Below, piece by piece: positions 24,844-35,400 of a stretch of DNA of 64,000 nt; within the stretch, counting starts at the first letter, position 1, and each line of letters starts with the position of its first letter. Both the position numbers and the translations under genes were made by a program. The notes under the pieces are model-generated. The model searched no databases. It was not told the origin of the DNA and was given only the letters and a program-made list of their open reading frames with translations. The DNA is from Planococcus citri (taxonomy: Eukaryota; Arthropoda; Insecta; Hemiptera; Pseudococcidae). Location of the stretch: positions 46,674,559 through 46,738,558 of the forward strand of contig NC_088680.1 in the NCBI RefSeq assembly GCF_950023065.1, in the 5' to 3' direction.

Positions 24844-25059
24844 CCTCTCGAAAGAGAATAACGAAGCTATGCATTTGACGTGATATTAAAACACTTTCGA
24901 GTGTTTTCAATAAGTAACACGAGCAAGTTCAAATACACTTCGAAAGATGTCTTAGTCAATTGCAAACAACTACCAAACGAAACATGTATCGTCGTTTTCG
25001 TATGGTGCTAATTTTTTCCTGTGTTTTCTGCATGCCAGCCATGGTACCAGAACAAGAAG
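24844..25059 (+). CDS. Candidate first coding exon, secreted protein (partial)
   Basis: A pyrimidine-rich acceptor ('tttctttttgtttgcag', CAG at 24841-24843) opens a putative exon with a 5' untranslated part. An ATG at 24984 starts MYRRFRMVLIFSCVFCMPAM followed by VPEQE, ending at 25059 right before a consensus donor GTAAGT at 25060, in phase 1. The peptide looks like a signal sequence: basic n-region (RRFR), hydrophobic core (MVLIFSCVFCMPAM), then a polar stretch. So this could be the start codon exon of a secreted-protein gene on the plus strand with long introns. No downstream exon was found in the window and a short upstream ATG (about 24871) would precede it in the transcript. The call rests on splice signals plus the signal peptide, with no homology; it could be chance. 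Confidence 0.4.
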
Positions 25060-25379
25060 GTAAGTGATTGTTTTATTGAAATGTCGATTTATATTTTGTA
25101 GGTACCCACTAAATGAATATTGAAGATATTGAAGGATTATTATAAATGTACTTGACGAATGCCTCTCCTGAAGATACACGAGTAGGTAACCCCTCCTCAG
25201 TTCGAGTATAAATGTTTTCCTGGCTGTGAAATTGAAGGGGATAAATTATTCTCACGAGTATACGCAATTTTTTTTCGATTTCAACTCTGTGCCAACTCAA
25301 GGACCATATTATGTACAGAGATGCACTATGTGCGGTCCTTAATACTAAAATGTGCACAGAATTTTTTCATGAACTCAGG

Positions 25380-26534
25380 TTATAGATGATCAATTGATCA
25401 TGATTGTAGTTCGTCAGCCAGGTGATCCAATCAACGGAAGATCTGGTCAATCAAACAAACAAAAATAAATTGGATCCGATCAGATCCGGATATTCCTTGG
25501 ATTCAATTTGACCTGACCCGATCTAATAAGATCTGCTTTGTAGATCAAAGTTTTGATCGAAATAGATCCAGCTGTGCAGACTTAATCAAATCCAAGACAT
25601 TGCCCTGAATCCAATTTACTAAATTAGACCTGATCCAATCCGGACTTTCATCCCTCGCATCCTATTACATCTGACCAGATCTAATCAAATCAGAGTTCTG
25701 ATCGGATTAGTTATGATCATAAACCTGATCAGATTGGGTCATTCTGCACAGAACAGATTCAATCAAACCAACCAACCAACCAACCAACCAACCAACCAAC
25801 CAACCAGAAATAAGTTTTGGTCAGAGCTAATTTTTATCATTCAAATAAAAGCACATTTGATCAGATATGGACAATCTTTGAATACAATTAGATCCAATGA
25901 GATGGAATAAGATCAAAGTTCTGATCGGATCAGATCTGTTCAGACCAGATAGAACTTGGTTGAACTGATTATAATATGTCAAACCTAGCTCACCTAGCTG
26001 ATCAGATCTGGGCATTCCCCGGATCCAAATTAGATCTAAATAAAATCGAATGTTCTGATCAGATCAGATATGTTGAAGCCTGATCAGATCCAATCGTTCC
26101 TCCTTGAGAAACCAGTGTAAACAGGTTTGGTCGAAGCTAATGAAATCTGGTTAGTACATATTTTTTTGGATAAGTATTAAGTAGATATGATTTTCTTGAA
26201 TCGATCAGACTCTATATCAGATCCGAACTTTCTCCAGATCCAATTAGATCTGACCTGCAAATCGAAGTTTTGATAAGATTATATCTGTTCTGTTCTGACC
26301 TGATGATGGAACCAGATCAGACCCGATCAGATCCGGAAAGTTACTGGATCCAGTTTCAGATAGATCAGAGTTTTGATCTGATTGATTATTAATGTTCAGA
26401 TCAGATACAATCATTTTCCTCTGGGCAGATCTAATCAAATCAGTTGACACAAGTCTGATCGGATCTGATGAAATCTGGTCACTTTTGTAGGTAGATGAAC
26501 GATGTTACTGCTATGCTTTCAGCTAAAAGCAGAT
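25380..26534. repeat. GATC-rich degenerate repeat, main block
   Basis: Dense, irregular repetition of palindromic words such as GATCAGATC, CTGATCAGATCTG and GATCCGATC. No fixed unit length. The same text resumes at 27022-27050 and 28197-28240 after two transposon insertions. An embedded (CCAA)n run lies at 25767-25805. Confidence 0.85.
25767..25805 (+). repeat. (CCAA)n microsatellite
   Basis: About ten perfect tandem copies of the tetranucleotide CCAA/AACC. Confidence 0.97.
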
Positions 26535-27021
26535 CAGGGTTGTACAATGTACAAAAACGTGTTTTTTTAAAACAAACTTTTTTTTGTTTAAAACGATTTT
26601 TTTTGGTTTTAAAACAGTTTTTTTTCTTGTTTAAAAGGATTAAACATGTTTAAATTTAAAATGTGTTTTAAACACAAATTCGTTTGCTTTGGATCCAGTT
26701 TTCCAAATAAGCCGATATCCAGTCATAAACGTTCAAGATGTGACGTCATAAAATAGCTATAAGGCTCAAGTAATATTGAAAAATTGAACTCAAAACACAA
26801 AATTTGTCTAGAAAAAAAGTACACAAAGAAAAATGAAAATCTAAAAATACAGTTCATTCAATTTCACTTCTTTTTCAACGACAAATTGAAAAAATAACAT
26901 TTTTTTAGGAAATTGAAGTTGAAAAAAACACGTTTAAAAAAAAAGTAAAACTTTTTTTAAAATTTAATTTTGTTTACAATATTGTTGTTTTTTTTATTTG
27001 TTTTAAACAAGTACAACCCTG
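26535..27021. mobile_element. hAT-like MITE with perfect 8-bp TSD, 487 bp
   Basis: Inverted ends CAGGGTTGTAC (26535-26545) and GTACAACCCTG (27011-27021) are exact complements. An exact 8-bp target duplication, AAGCAGAT, lies at 26527-26534 and 27022-27029. Subterminal DNA is full of GTTTTAAAC-type words. No transposase. A second, reversed copy is at 60491-60986, sharing the internal 'gatgtgacgtcataaaatagct' region. Confidence 0.93.
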
Positions 27022-27468
27022 AAGCAGATCTCATCAAATACTCGTACATAGGGGAGAGGGAGGATGTTTTGGACAGTTGCTGGTTTGACGAGTTAGTTTG
27101 ATTTTTTTTGACTGGGTTTTCACTATTATGTGGCAATGTCGTACCACAACTGATATTTGATAACATTTACCGGATACCAACTCGTGTGATAAAAATATTT
27201 CAGCTTTTGTTTTGAAGTGCTGTTTTTGGAAAAAATTTTCGTCTCACATTTTGAGCTCCTGAAAAATAACCGTGAGGAATTTCGTCAAGAGCCCAAGTAA
27301 AATGAAATCTCTGATTCCTTCTCGTCAATAATCACTAATTATTTTTTCGTGAAAAGCTGATACTTTTTTCCCAAAGCTAGTTTAAGTAGATATGGCATAG
27401 TGGGGATGTTTTGGACACTGCGATAAATTCGAGTTAATTTGTTATGTTTGGGTGTAACTGGTGTAAGA

Positions 27469-27696
27469 ATGCCTCAGTTTTATCCGACAAATCCAGGAAA
27501 GACTTTTAATGAGTCTGGAATGATAAATGCTAATCAAGAACGATTTGAAGTTGCCTCCTGAAAATATGTCGATTTGAGCAGGCCAGCATTGGCTGAAAAA
27601 TATGGCATAAAAAAGACGACTCTTAAACATTGCCTCACTAATATTAAAAACAATCCGAGTCTACTGAAATTGTGTGAAAATGTGGACAGATACTGA
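27469..27696 (+). pseudogene. pogo-type transposase N-terminal HTH relic
   Basis: One frame reads MPQFYPTNPGKTFNESGM, then a stop after EVAS, then RPALAEKYGIKKTTLKHCL and TNIKNNP, terminating at 27694-27696. A 'xALAEKYGIxKTTLxxxL' helix-turn-helix preceded by a basic/proline-rich start and an acidic residue patch is the layout of the psq/CENP-B-like N-terminal DNA-binding domain of pogo and Tigger transposases. One in-frame stop, and no DDE catalytic domain follows. The location inside matching TIRs supports the assignment. Confidence 0.65.
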
Positions 27697-27944
27697 CGAT
27701 TGATTTCTAATGGATTGAAATTTGGGATTTCCAAAAATAAACATTCAAAAAAACGTCTTTTCTCAGCATGTCTAAAACATCCACCTATCGTGTCCAAAAC
27801 ATCACACTGCTGTCCAACACATCCACCCAAAATGGTGTTTTTTCAAAGTCCAATGGTTTGTTCAGAAGTCAAAATGTGCGCATTGAGATCCTCTTTCAAA
27901 TGAGACCAACCCCACCTTTCTAGGCGTTTCCTATTCGGCATTAA

Positions 27945-28125
27945 CATCTCGTGGCGGCGCCACCATCGACTTGCTGAAAGGGGGGCTTTTTGCAGAGAAT
28001 CGCATTCATTCGCATCTCGACAAGTCGTGTGTGCGCGTGTGTAAGCGTGCGTGAGTATGGAAATGTCCCCCTTTCAGCATGATAACATGTGTTTCATGCA
28101 TTTCGCCGCCACCAGAGTGCAACAC
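27945..28125. mobile_element. Possible MITE inside the pogo-like element
   Basis: 'tcgtggcggcg' and 'tgctgaaagggggg' on the left face 'ccccctttcagca' and 'cgccgccaccaga' on the right, forming an inverted arrangement of about 180 bp that is GC-richer than its surroundings. Ends are not exact and no target duplication was found. Confidence 0.45.
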
Positions 28126-28240
28126 ATGTTCGTTGACTCCGAATCGCTTGCAATTTCAAATCAAAGAAAAGTGTCCAAAACATCCTCCCGCTCCCCTACA
28201 TAATATAATCTGATCTGTTCAGAAATACCTATGATCACCT

Positions 28241-31200
28241 TTTTTTTCATCACAATGAACTCCTGATCTTTTTCCTCCTTGGACAATGGACATTAAGAAT
28301 GTTTCTCGAAGAGAATGGGTTGCTTCTCTGAATTGAACGGTGTGACATCCAATCGTTTACCTCAATTTAAGAGATCAAAAGTCATGATTGTTATGACTAA
28401 ACTGTTTAAAACATAAAAACCAATCACAGAAAACATTACTCGAAACATACCCTTCCCTTCCTTGAATTTATCTAAGATTTATAAAACAGCATCACCTCTC
28501 ATTATTCGGAAATCAGTAGTTATTGAAAAACAATGTTAAGTGGATGGAAAACCAGTACGCTTAAGGAGGTTTTGTTAATTCAGGCGTTCATTTGTGTTAG
28601 TTTTTAAAAGCGACGATATCTGATAGAAGAATCTTTGTTTATAAAACGGTTTTGTTTTTGTATTAATTAATTGTGGGTGATTTTCATAAACAACGTTAAC
28701 TGTAAAGAAAATCATAACTTTTAAGGTTGTTTTATCAAATTTTTCTTAATTGCTGAATATTTTATTGCTTTTTAGCCATCTCAAGTTATTTTAATGCCAT
28801 TCTAATACGTTTTATAATATCTTAAGTACTTGTATAATTATACAGCTTACTGAACTCTGTTCAAGTTTACTGAAATTTCATCAATTTTAATTCCCAATGC
28901 CAATGTAAGAATATAAAATAATTATATTTAACGCAATTTCTGCAAAATTTATTTCACTGCTTTTTTCGCATTTCCGCTGTCATTTTGTTAGGCATTTACC
29001 TTATAAATCTGTGTTTATTTTTTATGTAGTATTTTGAGGATTCAAAATAAAATATGAAAATTTCACAATCAAAGTGCGGATATGGCACTTTAATGATGAT
29101 ATCTCATCAATTTTCGTAAAGAGAATTTTTGTTGGATTTTTTTTTCTTCAAATTTCAGGATATATTTCGAATAAAGACGTTTCACAAAGAATAGAATACA
29201 TTTGGAAAATCGTTCCAATTTTTCAGAAATTCGCTTACTACATACATACTTCACATTCATACACATATTACAGCCAAAATTCAAATCTCACATACATACA
29301 AGATGGTAAATAGAAAAGAAACGTAAGCATTTCGAATTGAATGAAGTACAGTTACGTTAGATATTATGAAGAAGAAGCAGAAATAAACAAAAAACTAGGT
29401 ACCTCTACCTACTCGTATGTGTGTGCTATTTACACTAACGAGTACAGTTTGAACATACGAGATATAAAAATTTCCTTTATAAAATGAAAAATTCAGCTCT
29501 TCCTTACACGTATGATATTTGATTGTACATTAGCGCAAATTCAATGCGAATAATGCTAAGAAAGTTTTTATTATGCTGAACTTTAACCCCCCCCCCCCTC
29601 TTCAATCTCACTCTATGTATAATGGTAAACTCGTGCAAAATCTTTTCAATTTCCGAATACCTACACGTTGCTATGTATTTAGACCATAATCTTAACATAG
29701 TAGGTAGATATTTACAATTTGTTTCAATGAGTATGCAATACATGCGTGGAGACTTATGAAGATTCATATGTACCTATTACTATTTACCTACCTACCTACT
29801 TTCTCTGTAGTAAAAATCTCAATATATTAAAATTTCTCGCCACCATCAAATCATTCAATAGGTGATCGAAATGCCGACTCTTTTCAAGTTTCTCTGTATA
29901 TAGTCTCATGTACGCAAATTACGTAGCATTGTTGAATAGGTACTACGTAGCCCAACAAAGCTGGCTTTCGTTATAATAAAAGTTATAGCAAATTCAGCAT
30001 CGCGTAAATCCTCGATGCATACGTAAGTTTTAATCCGTCATGTATTTCGTGTCGTTATAATGAACGTAATATTTCGTTTTATGGTTCATATAGGTACCTC
30101 GATGGTACAACGTATATAGATACCTATGTGTGCTTTGTGCTGTGCAGAGAAACAGGCAGAGAGATAGGAAAAAAAAGTACTACAAAACGTGCTCTACCTA
30201 CTCGTACGTTTTTGTCAAAAGAATAATTAATTTTGCAACGTCGCCGAGTGCTTATTTTTTTCACACTCTGATAATTCGTCGGATCGTTTGGTGAAATTAA
30301 TAAAAACCTGCGAAAATGTAGGTAGCTGCCTCGGTCTAGTCTTCGTCTCCGCTCGTGTGTAATTTAGAGGACGAGCGAGGAATTCGAAAGAAAACTATTG
30401 GCGTGTACAGTAAACTAACTAAGTATCGAGCTTCAATACCTCACGGTAGAAGGGGTGCACCTTTTAATCCGTAACAATAAAAAAAGGATTTTTACGTGAC
30501 GGTATTTGTTGTAAAACGATTCGACGGTTGTAAAATATTTATCGAAATGGTAACAATACACTTTTCACCGAAGGTATTCGAGCTTTCCAGCCTGGGTTTA
30601 CCGAAGAACAAATTAAATTAAGAAAGTTACACTTATTATGGCCGAAAGAAGGGAATAAACTGGTATACGTATAGTGAGAACTTGCAATACACCAATCTTC
30701 CCCAGCAACCTATCTAGCAACGTTTTGTGATATAAAATTACACATTCTAAAGTATTAACGCCAAAACGAGAAAGAAAAGAAAAAGGTGAGAAAAAATGTT
30801 GGACGTGTGTAATGGAAAAAGGGTGGGTAAGTAGGAGGAACTGGATACCAAACGAAGGGTTGTTTTTGGCCAAAATACTACCGAGAGAAAGACGTACACT
30901 TACAGTAGGTATAGTAAAGCAAACGGAAAAGAAAAACTGTTCCGGGCCTGCTTTAAAGCGTGTTAAAACATTAAAGCCTAAAACACTTGCCGCGTATTAA
31001 CATTTCCAAAACTGAACACAGCTGGAAACAATTATATTGATAATTTACATTGTTTTTTCTATATCTATACCACTGTATATAGTATATTGTTGCTTTTGCG
31101 AAGGGCAGCTCGCTTCTACGGAGTAGCTGCTGGATGTTTCTCTATCATCGCCAAGGATGCGAGGCGAAACGTTATTTTAATTTCGTCTCATTTACTGTTC

Positions 31201-32045
31201 CGAGCCCTCCACTTTATACTCAACCGTCGGTCGTCGAATAAGCAGTTAAGACATAATTATGTAAAATACCATGTTAAATTTCCTTTCCCAATTTTCGGTA
31301 TCTTCGCGGTTCGAAACTTTATGTACGAGTATACAGTTTGCGTTTGGAGAAACTTGGCGATTCGTGTGCGGTGTGAATTATCGCCTAAGATGCTTCGTAT
31401 AAGTATAAGTACTCGTATACCATGCCGTACATGTTTTTACTTTGTGTATTTAAAGTCTAGATGGAGTATATTCGGAAATATCGGAGATGAATCGGAATAC
31501 GATTTAACGGAAAATCCCACTTAGTAAACAATCTATAAATAAGTAGGTAAATACTGCAGGATTTTTCGTTGAATTTTGACAAAAGCCTAAAATGGAAATT
31601 TTTCATAGCTCCAAACTATCTTTAAAGAAAGAATTTTGTTTTTCATTCAATGGAATTTTAAATACTCGTAAGAAAAGTTGAAGAAAATTATAAAGATAAG
31701 TCGAAAGAGGGTTGATAAAAATTTTTCAATCAATAATGCTTCTGAATAATGGTGGAACTTTTTCGTAGTTTTAACAATCAGGTAGGTATTCATAAGAAGA
31801 AAGAGTAACGTATATAGGTATAGTACAAATAGTCCACCTATTCATTTTCACAGGAATTTTCTCATTAAAATGTACTTGATTCAAAATCGATTTTCTTGAA
31901 ATTTGGTTTATTGCATCTTATGCTCTTAAACTTATTGTAGGACTACAGCAGTTGGAAGAGGTAAAAGTTCAAAATGGTCTTATTTTCAGTTCTATTTTGA
32001 ACACTTGTTTCAAGGTTTGAAGTATGTAGGCTACATCCTGGCTAT
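28241..32045. other. Non-coding stretch
   Basis: AT-rich with scattered GC-richer patches (30200-30480, 31080-31520). The 145-codon ORF at 31087-31524 has no recognisable domain. A C-run lies at 29587-29597. No element ends were recognised. Confidence 0.5.
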
Positions 32046-32051
32046 CTACAT

Positions 32052-32308
32052 GAGGAGCTCATTGCAAAAATAGCCCTTGTCACTTTGAAAAAAAAATGGG
32101 AAGGTTCTTTTCTCCACTACATTGTATGGATGCATCAGTATGATAGTCCTCTAAAAGTTTTTCCAAGAGTAACAGGAATTACTCAAGTTGATAAAAAAAT
32201 CACTTTCAATACACTATAGCAATTCATCAGGACTTTACAGTGGGTCTTTGTCTTGCTTGTTTTTTTATTATCATTTTGGACAAGGGCTATTTTTGCAATG
32301 AGCTCCTC
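32052..32308. mobile_element. MITE with perfect 30-bp TIRs, 257 bp
   Basis: GAGGAGCTCATTGCAAAAAT... at 32052-32081 is the exact complement of 32279-32308. A 4-bp direct repeat ACAT flanks it (32048-32051, 32309-32312). No ORF. Identity of the TIRs suggests recent activity or strong conservation. Confidence 0.88.
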
Positions 32309-32705
32309 ACATAAACGTGATACAGATTTTCATTCGATTCGATGCCCCTGTTGTAGCTTTTTTTTAGATCTATCTTTCGTATTGATTTTTTTCTCAAGAT
32401 CATTGACCCTGATGAAATTAAAAGTTTTCAAAAACTGTTCTGGAGGCGCACCAATTTTGATTATATCCCATTTCCGACCTTTCAATTTTCAGCAGAACTT
32501 TGGAAATTTTTTGATTTCGGAAAAATTTCTATAAGTAAAAAGGGACAGACTAAAATATTCAGAACCTTCAAACTCGGGTTAATCGTCTTCGTAACATTAA
32601 AATCTATTTCTACCGGCTCAAATTCAAAAAATTTTCAGCAGCTAAATAATCATTCAATTGTTGGAAATTAATTTTGAATTCTTGAGCACTAAATTTCATT
32701 TAGAC

Positions 32706-33959
32706 GGGTCATTCCACGTCAATTCGACCAAGAAGTGGTAGGTGGGTTCGGAGATTTTTTTAAAATTTTTCCTTTGGAAAGACCTTCCGAAGGGATGACC
32801 AATGGCGCAAATCGCAGCCCTCCAACCCATTTTTAACGGCAGCCAGGGGGTGTCAAAGTTTTCAGTGAACCTAAAGTATCATCCATTTCAGCAGTGGATT
32901 ACTCAATAACCGCGATACCTACCAAAATGGAACTTTTTCCCATAGTTAAGGATTTTGAAAGGCCTTCTGGTGATATCATGAAAACCAGTGTTAAAAATTA
33001 CCTCAAAAAGTTTCAAAACGTAGTTTTCATATCGTCCCGACTCTCTAAAATTCTGAAAAAAATATATTATTGACAACTTTTCCTGCTGAACAACATATTA
33101 AAAAATTGAGATGGCACTATGGCGCAAAGTCGATTTAAAACAATTTAAAGTTTGCGAAAAAATGCGATTTTTTTATTTAAAACATGAAAAAAAGTTTTGA
33201 TTGGTAAAGTTGAACTACTCACAAAAAAATCAAAAGTCCAAAAAAATTCATTTTCAATTTCAAACATCAAAAAAAGTTTAAATTTATTCAGTTGTCTTAT
33301 TTTGACTTCCTTCTGACACATTTCATGAAAAAGTTGATGAAAATTACACTCATAGCACAAAAATTAATGATGATGATGATTTATTACTTGGGTCAGTCCT
33401 TTTAGTTAAAATAAATATAGGGGTCAAATGGGTCAACTTCACCAATCAAAACTTTTTTTCATGTTTCAAGTCAAAAAATCGCATTTTTTCGCAAACTTTG
33501 AATTTTATCAAATCGACTTTGCGACATACTGCCATCCTAATTTTTCAATATGTAGTTCAGCATAAAAAGTTGTCCATAATATATTTTTTTCAGAATTTTA
33601 GAGAGCCGGAACAATGTAAAAACAACGTTTTGAAACTTTTTGAACTAATTTTTTGTACGAAAAAAAGTGGCAACACTGATTTTTATGATATCACCAAAAA
33701 GCCTTTCAAAATCCTCAACTATGGGAAAAAGTTCCACTTTGGTAGGTATCGCAGTTATTGAGTAATCCACTGCTGAAATGGATGATACTTTAGGTTCACT
33801 GAAAACTTTGACACCCCCCTGGCTGCCGTTAAAAATGGGCTAGAGGGCTACGATTCGCGCCATTGGTCATCCCTTAGGAAGGTCTTTCCATAGGAAAAAT
33901 TTCAAAAAAATCGCCGAACCCATCTACCACTTCTTGGTTGAATTGGCGTGGAATGACCC
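32706..33959. mobile_element. Long-TIR (foldback) element, 1.25 kb
   Basis: The arms 32706-33213 and 33433-33959 are inverted copies, starting GGGTCATTCCACG and ending with its complement. Matching landmarks include 'ggcagccagggggtgtcaaa', 'ggatgatactttagg' in complement, and 'gcgaaaaaatgcgat'. The ~220-bp centre is unique with a short (GAT)n. The arms are diverged by scattered substitutions. No transposase ORF. ORFs at 33145-33360 and 33498-33761 are arm sequence read in frame. Confidence 0.9.
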
Positions 33960-34009
33960 AGATCTCTTTTGTAAGGATTTTTTTGAAAGGCCGAAATTTC
34001 AGCTCTCTG

Positions 34010-35400
34010 GATTAACTCCGGAGAAAAATTTCACAATTTCCGGTCATTCTGGAACTTTCAGCACAATTTTAGATTTTTCTAGAATTATGAAATTGCCCCA
34101 GAAAGTGTAGAATTAATATGGGCAGATAAAACCCGATTTATGATGTATTCTCGGCCTGTTCAAGGATTTATCTAAATTTGAGCCGATTTCCAGGCAAACA
34201 CCTCAGTCCTCAAGTTTGTCTTTTTTGGCAAAAAAGAAAAAAATTCAAAAATTTTGTGTTTGAAAGGAAATTTTTGAAATTGCCACAAATGGCTATATAT
34301 CTTGCCTAAAACTGATTCACACCTCCTAGATCTGAATCTCACATGGTATCTAACGGATTTTTTTTGTTGAAAAAATCACTACTTTTTCACTACCATTTTT
34401 CAACCAAATTTTCAGAAAGTTCTCCAGTCGACCCCCCTCCTCTCCCACAAACACAAAAATTGGCAAAATCAAATTTTTCATTCATAAAATTGAAATTGTA
34501 AGCAAATTTGTAAACAAGGTATTTTTCAATTTCATAAAAAATAAACTTTTATTTTCAATAATTTGAAGGGTTTTATTCCGCAATTGAATTTTTTCATTTT
34601 TTCACTACCCTTTTGACTAAATTCAATACTTTTTCATCACTTTCACCACCAATTTTTAAAATCACCACTTTTCCACCCTATTCACTACTTTCACTACCTG
34701 TTGGATACCCTGTCTCACCATTTTGAGTCATTCTGCGCCCTCCAACAAGATTTATGATTTCTTAAAAAAGCGTGAAAATTGATTTGGGCAGCTAAAAATC
34801 GAGCAGTGGCAATTACATATTTCTAATCATACTCGTACTTCACGAACTTATCCACATTTGGTGAGATTTCCTGGAAAAAACCTCGATTGCGTTTTTATGA
34901 CCAATATTTTTCTATAAAGACAAAAAATCAAAAAATTTCTGTTCTCAGGAAAATTTTTGAAATTTCCGCAAAAAGCTGCATCTTGTCTAAAATCAGTTTC
35001 CCAGATCCGAATTCAACTACGTTGCACCCTTTCTGGTAGTTTTCAGCACAAGTTTTCAATTCATCTTGAATAAGGTGTGGAAATTAGCCGAAGAACACTG
35101 TTCAAAAAATTACTCCCAAGGTGTCCACCTGGAAATCCGTTCAAATGCGAATAAACGTTGTAATTATGCCGAGAATAAGCCACAACTCAATTTTTAACTG
35201 CCTAAATTAATTTCCATGATTTCTAAAAGAATTTTGGTCAGTTTGAATTTTCAAAAATTTGCCAAAAATCAAAAAATCAGTTCGGGCGGCTGAAAATTTG
35301 GTTTGGAGGGTTTCAGATAATATTCTTTTCATTCAAATTGGAGCATCTTCAAAAAAAAAATGAATTTTTACTCCAGTCCTTTACCCGGATATTGAGACGT
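34010..35400. repeat. Degenerate dispersed repeat units ('cgaatttatccacatttgg' family)
   Basis: Blocks with 'ttgatttgggcagctaaaaatc', 'cgaacttatccacatttgg' and 'gatttcctgg' recur loosely at about 34080-34220, 34770-34900 and 35040-35170, and again at 63285-63440. Non-coding. A hAT-like element interrupts at 34342. Confidence 0.5.
34342..34712. mobile_element. hAT-like MITE with CACTAC words, 371 bp
   Basis: The right end CCTGTTGGATACCCTG (to 34712) and the left end CATGGTATCTAACGG (from 34342) are imperfect inverted repeats. An exact 5-bp direct repeat TCTCA flanks it (34337-34341, 34713-34717). Repeated 'tcactac' words lie near both ends. Confidence 0.65.

Larger units (their letters stand above)
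27051..28196 (+). mobile_element. pogo/Tigger-like element with decayed transposase
   Basis: Inverted ends GGGGAGAGGGAGGATGTTTT at 27051 and its near-complement ending CTCCCC at 28196, one mismatch over about 25 bp. TA on both sides, extended to an identical TACATA (27045-27050 and 28197-28202), fits the TA target preference of pogo/Tc1-mariner elements. It contains a psq-type helix-turn-helix remnant at 27469-27696 and a separate palindromic block at 27945-28125. 1146 bp, non-autonomous. Confidence 0.85.

Noticed and set aside
31087..31524. 145-codon plus-strand ORF, one of the longest after the 768-aa gene
   Set aside because: No domain, no repeated motif, no promoter or splice context; its length is plausible by chance in this GC-richer patch.
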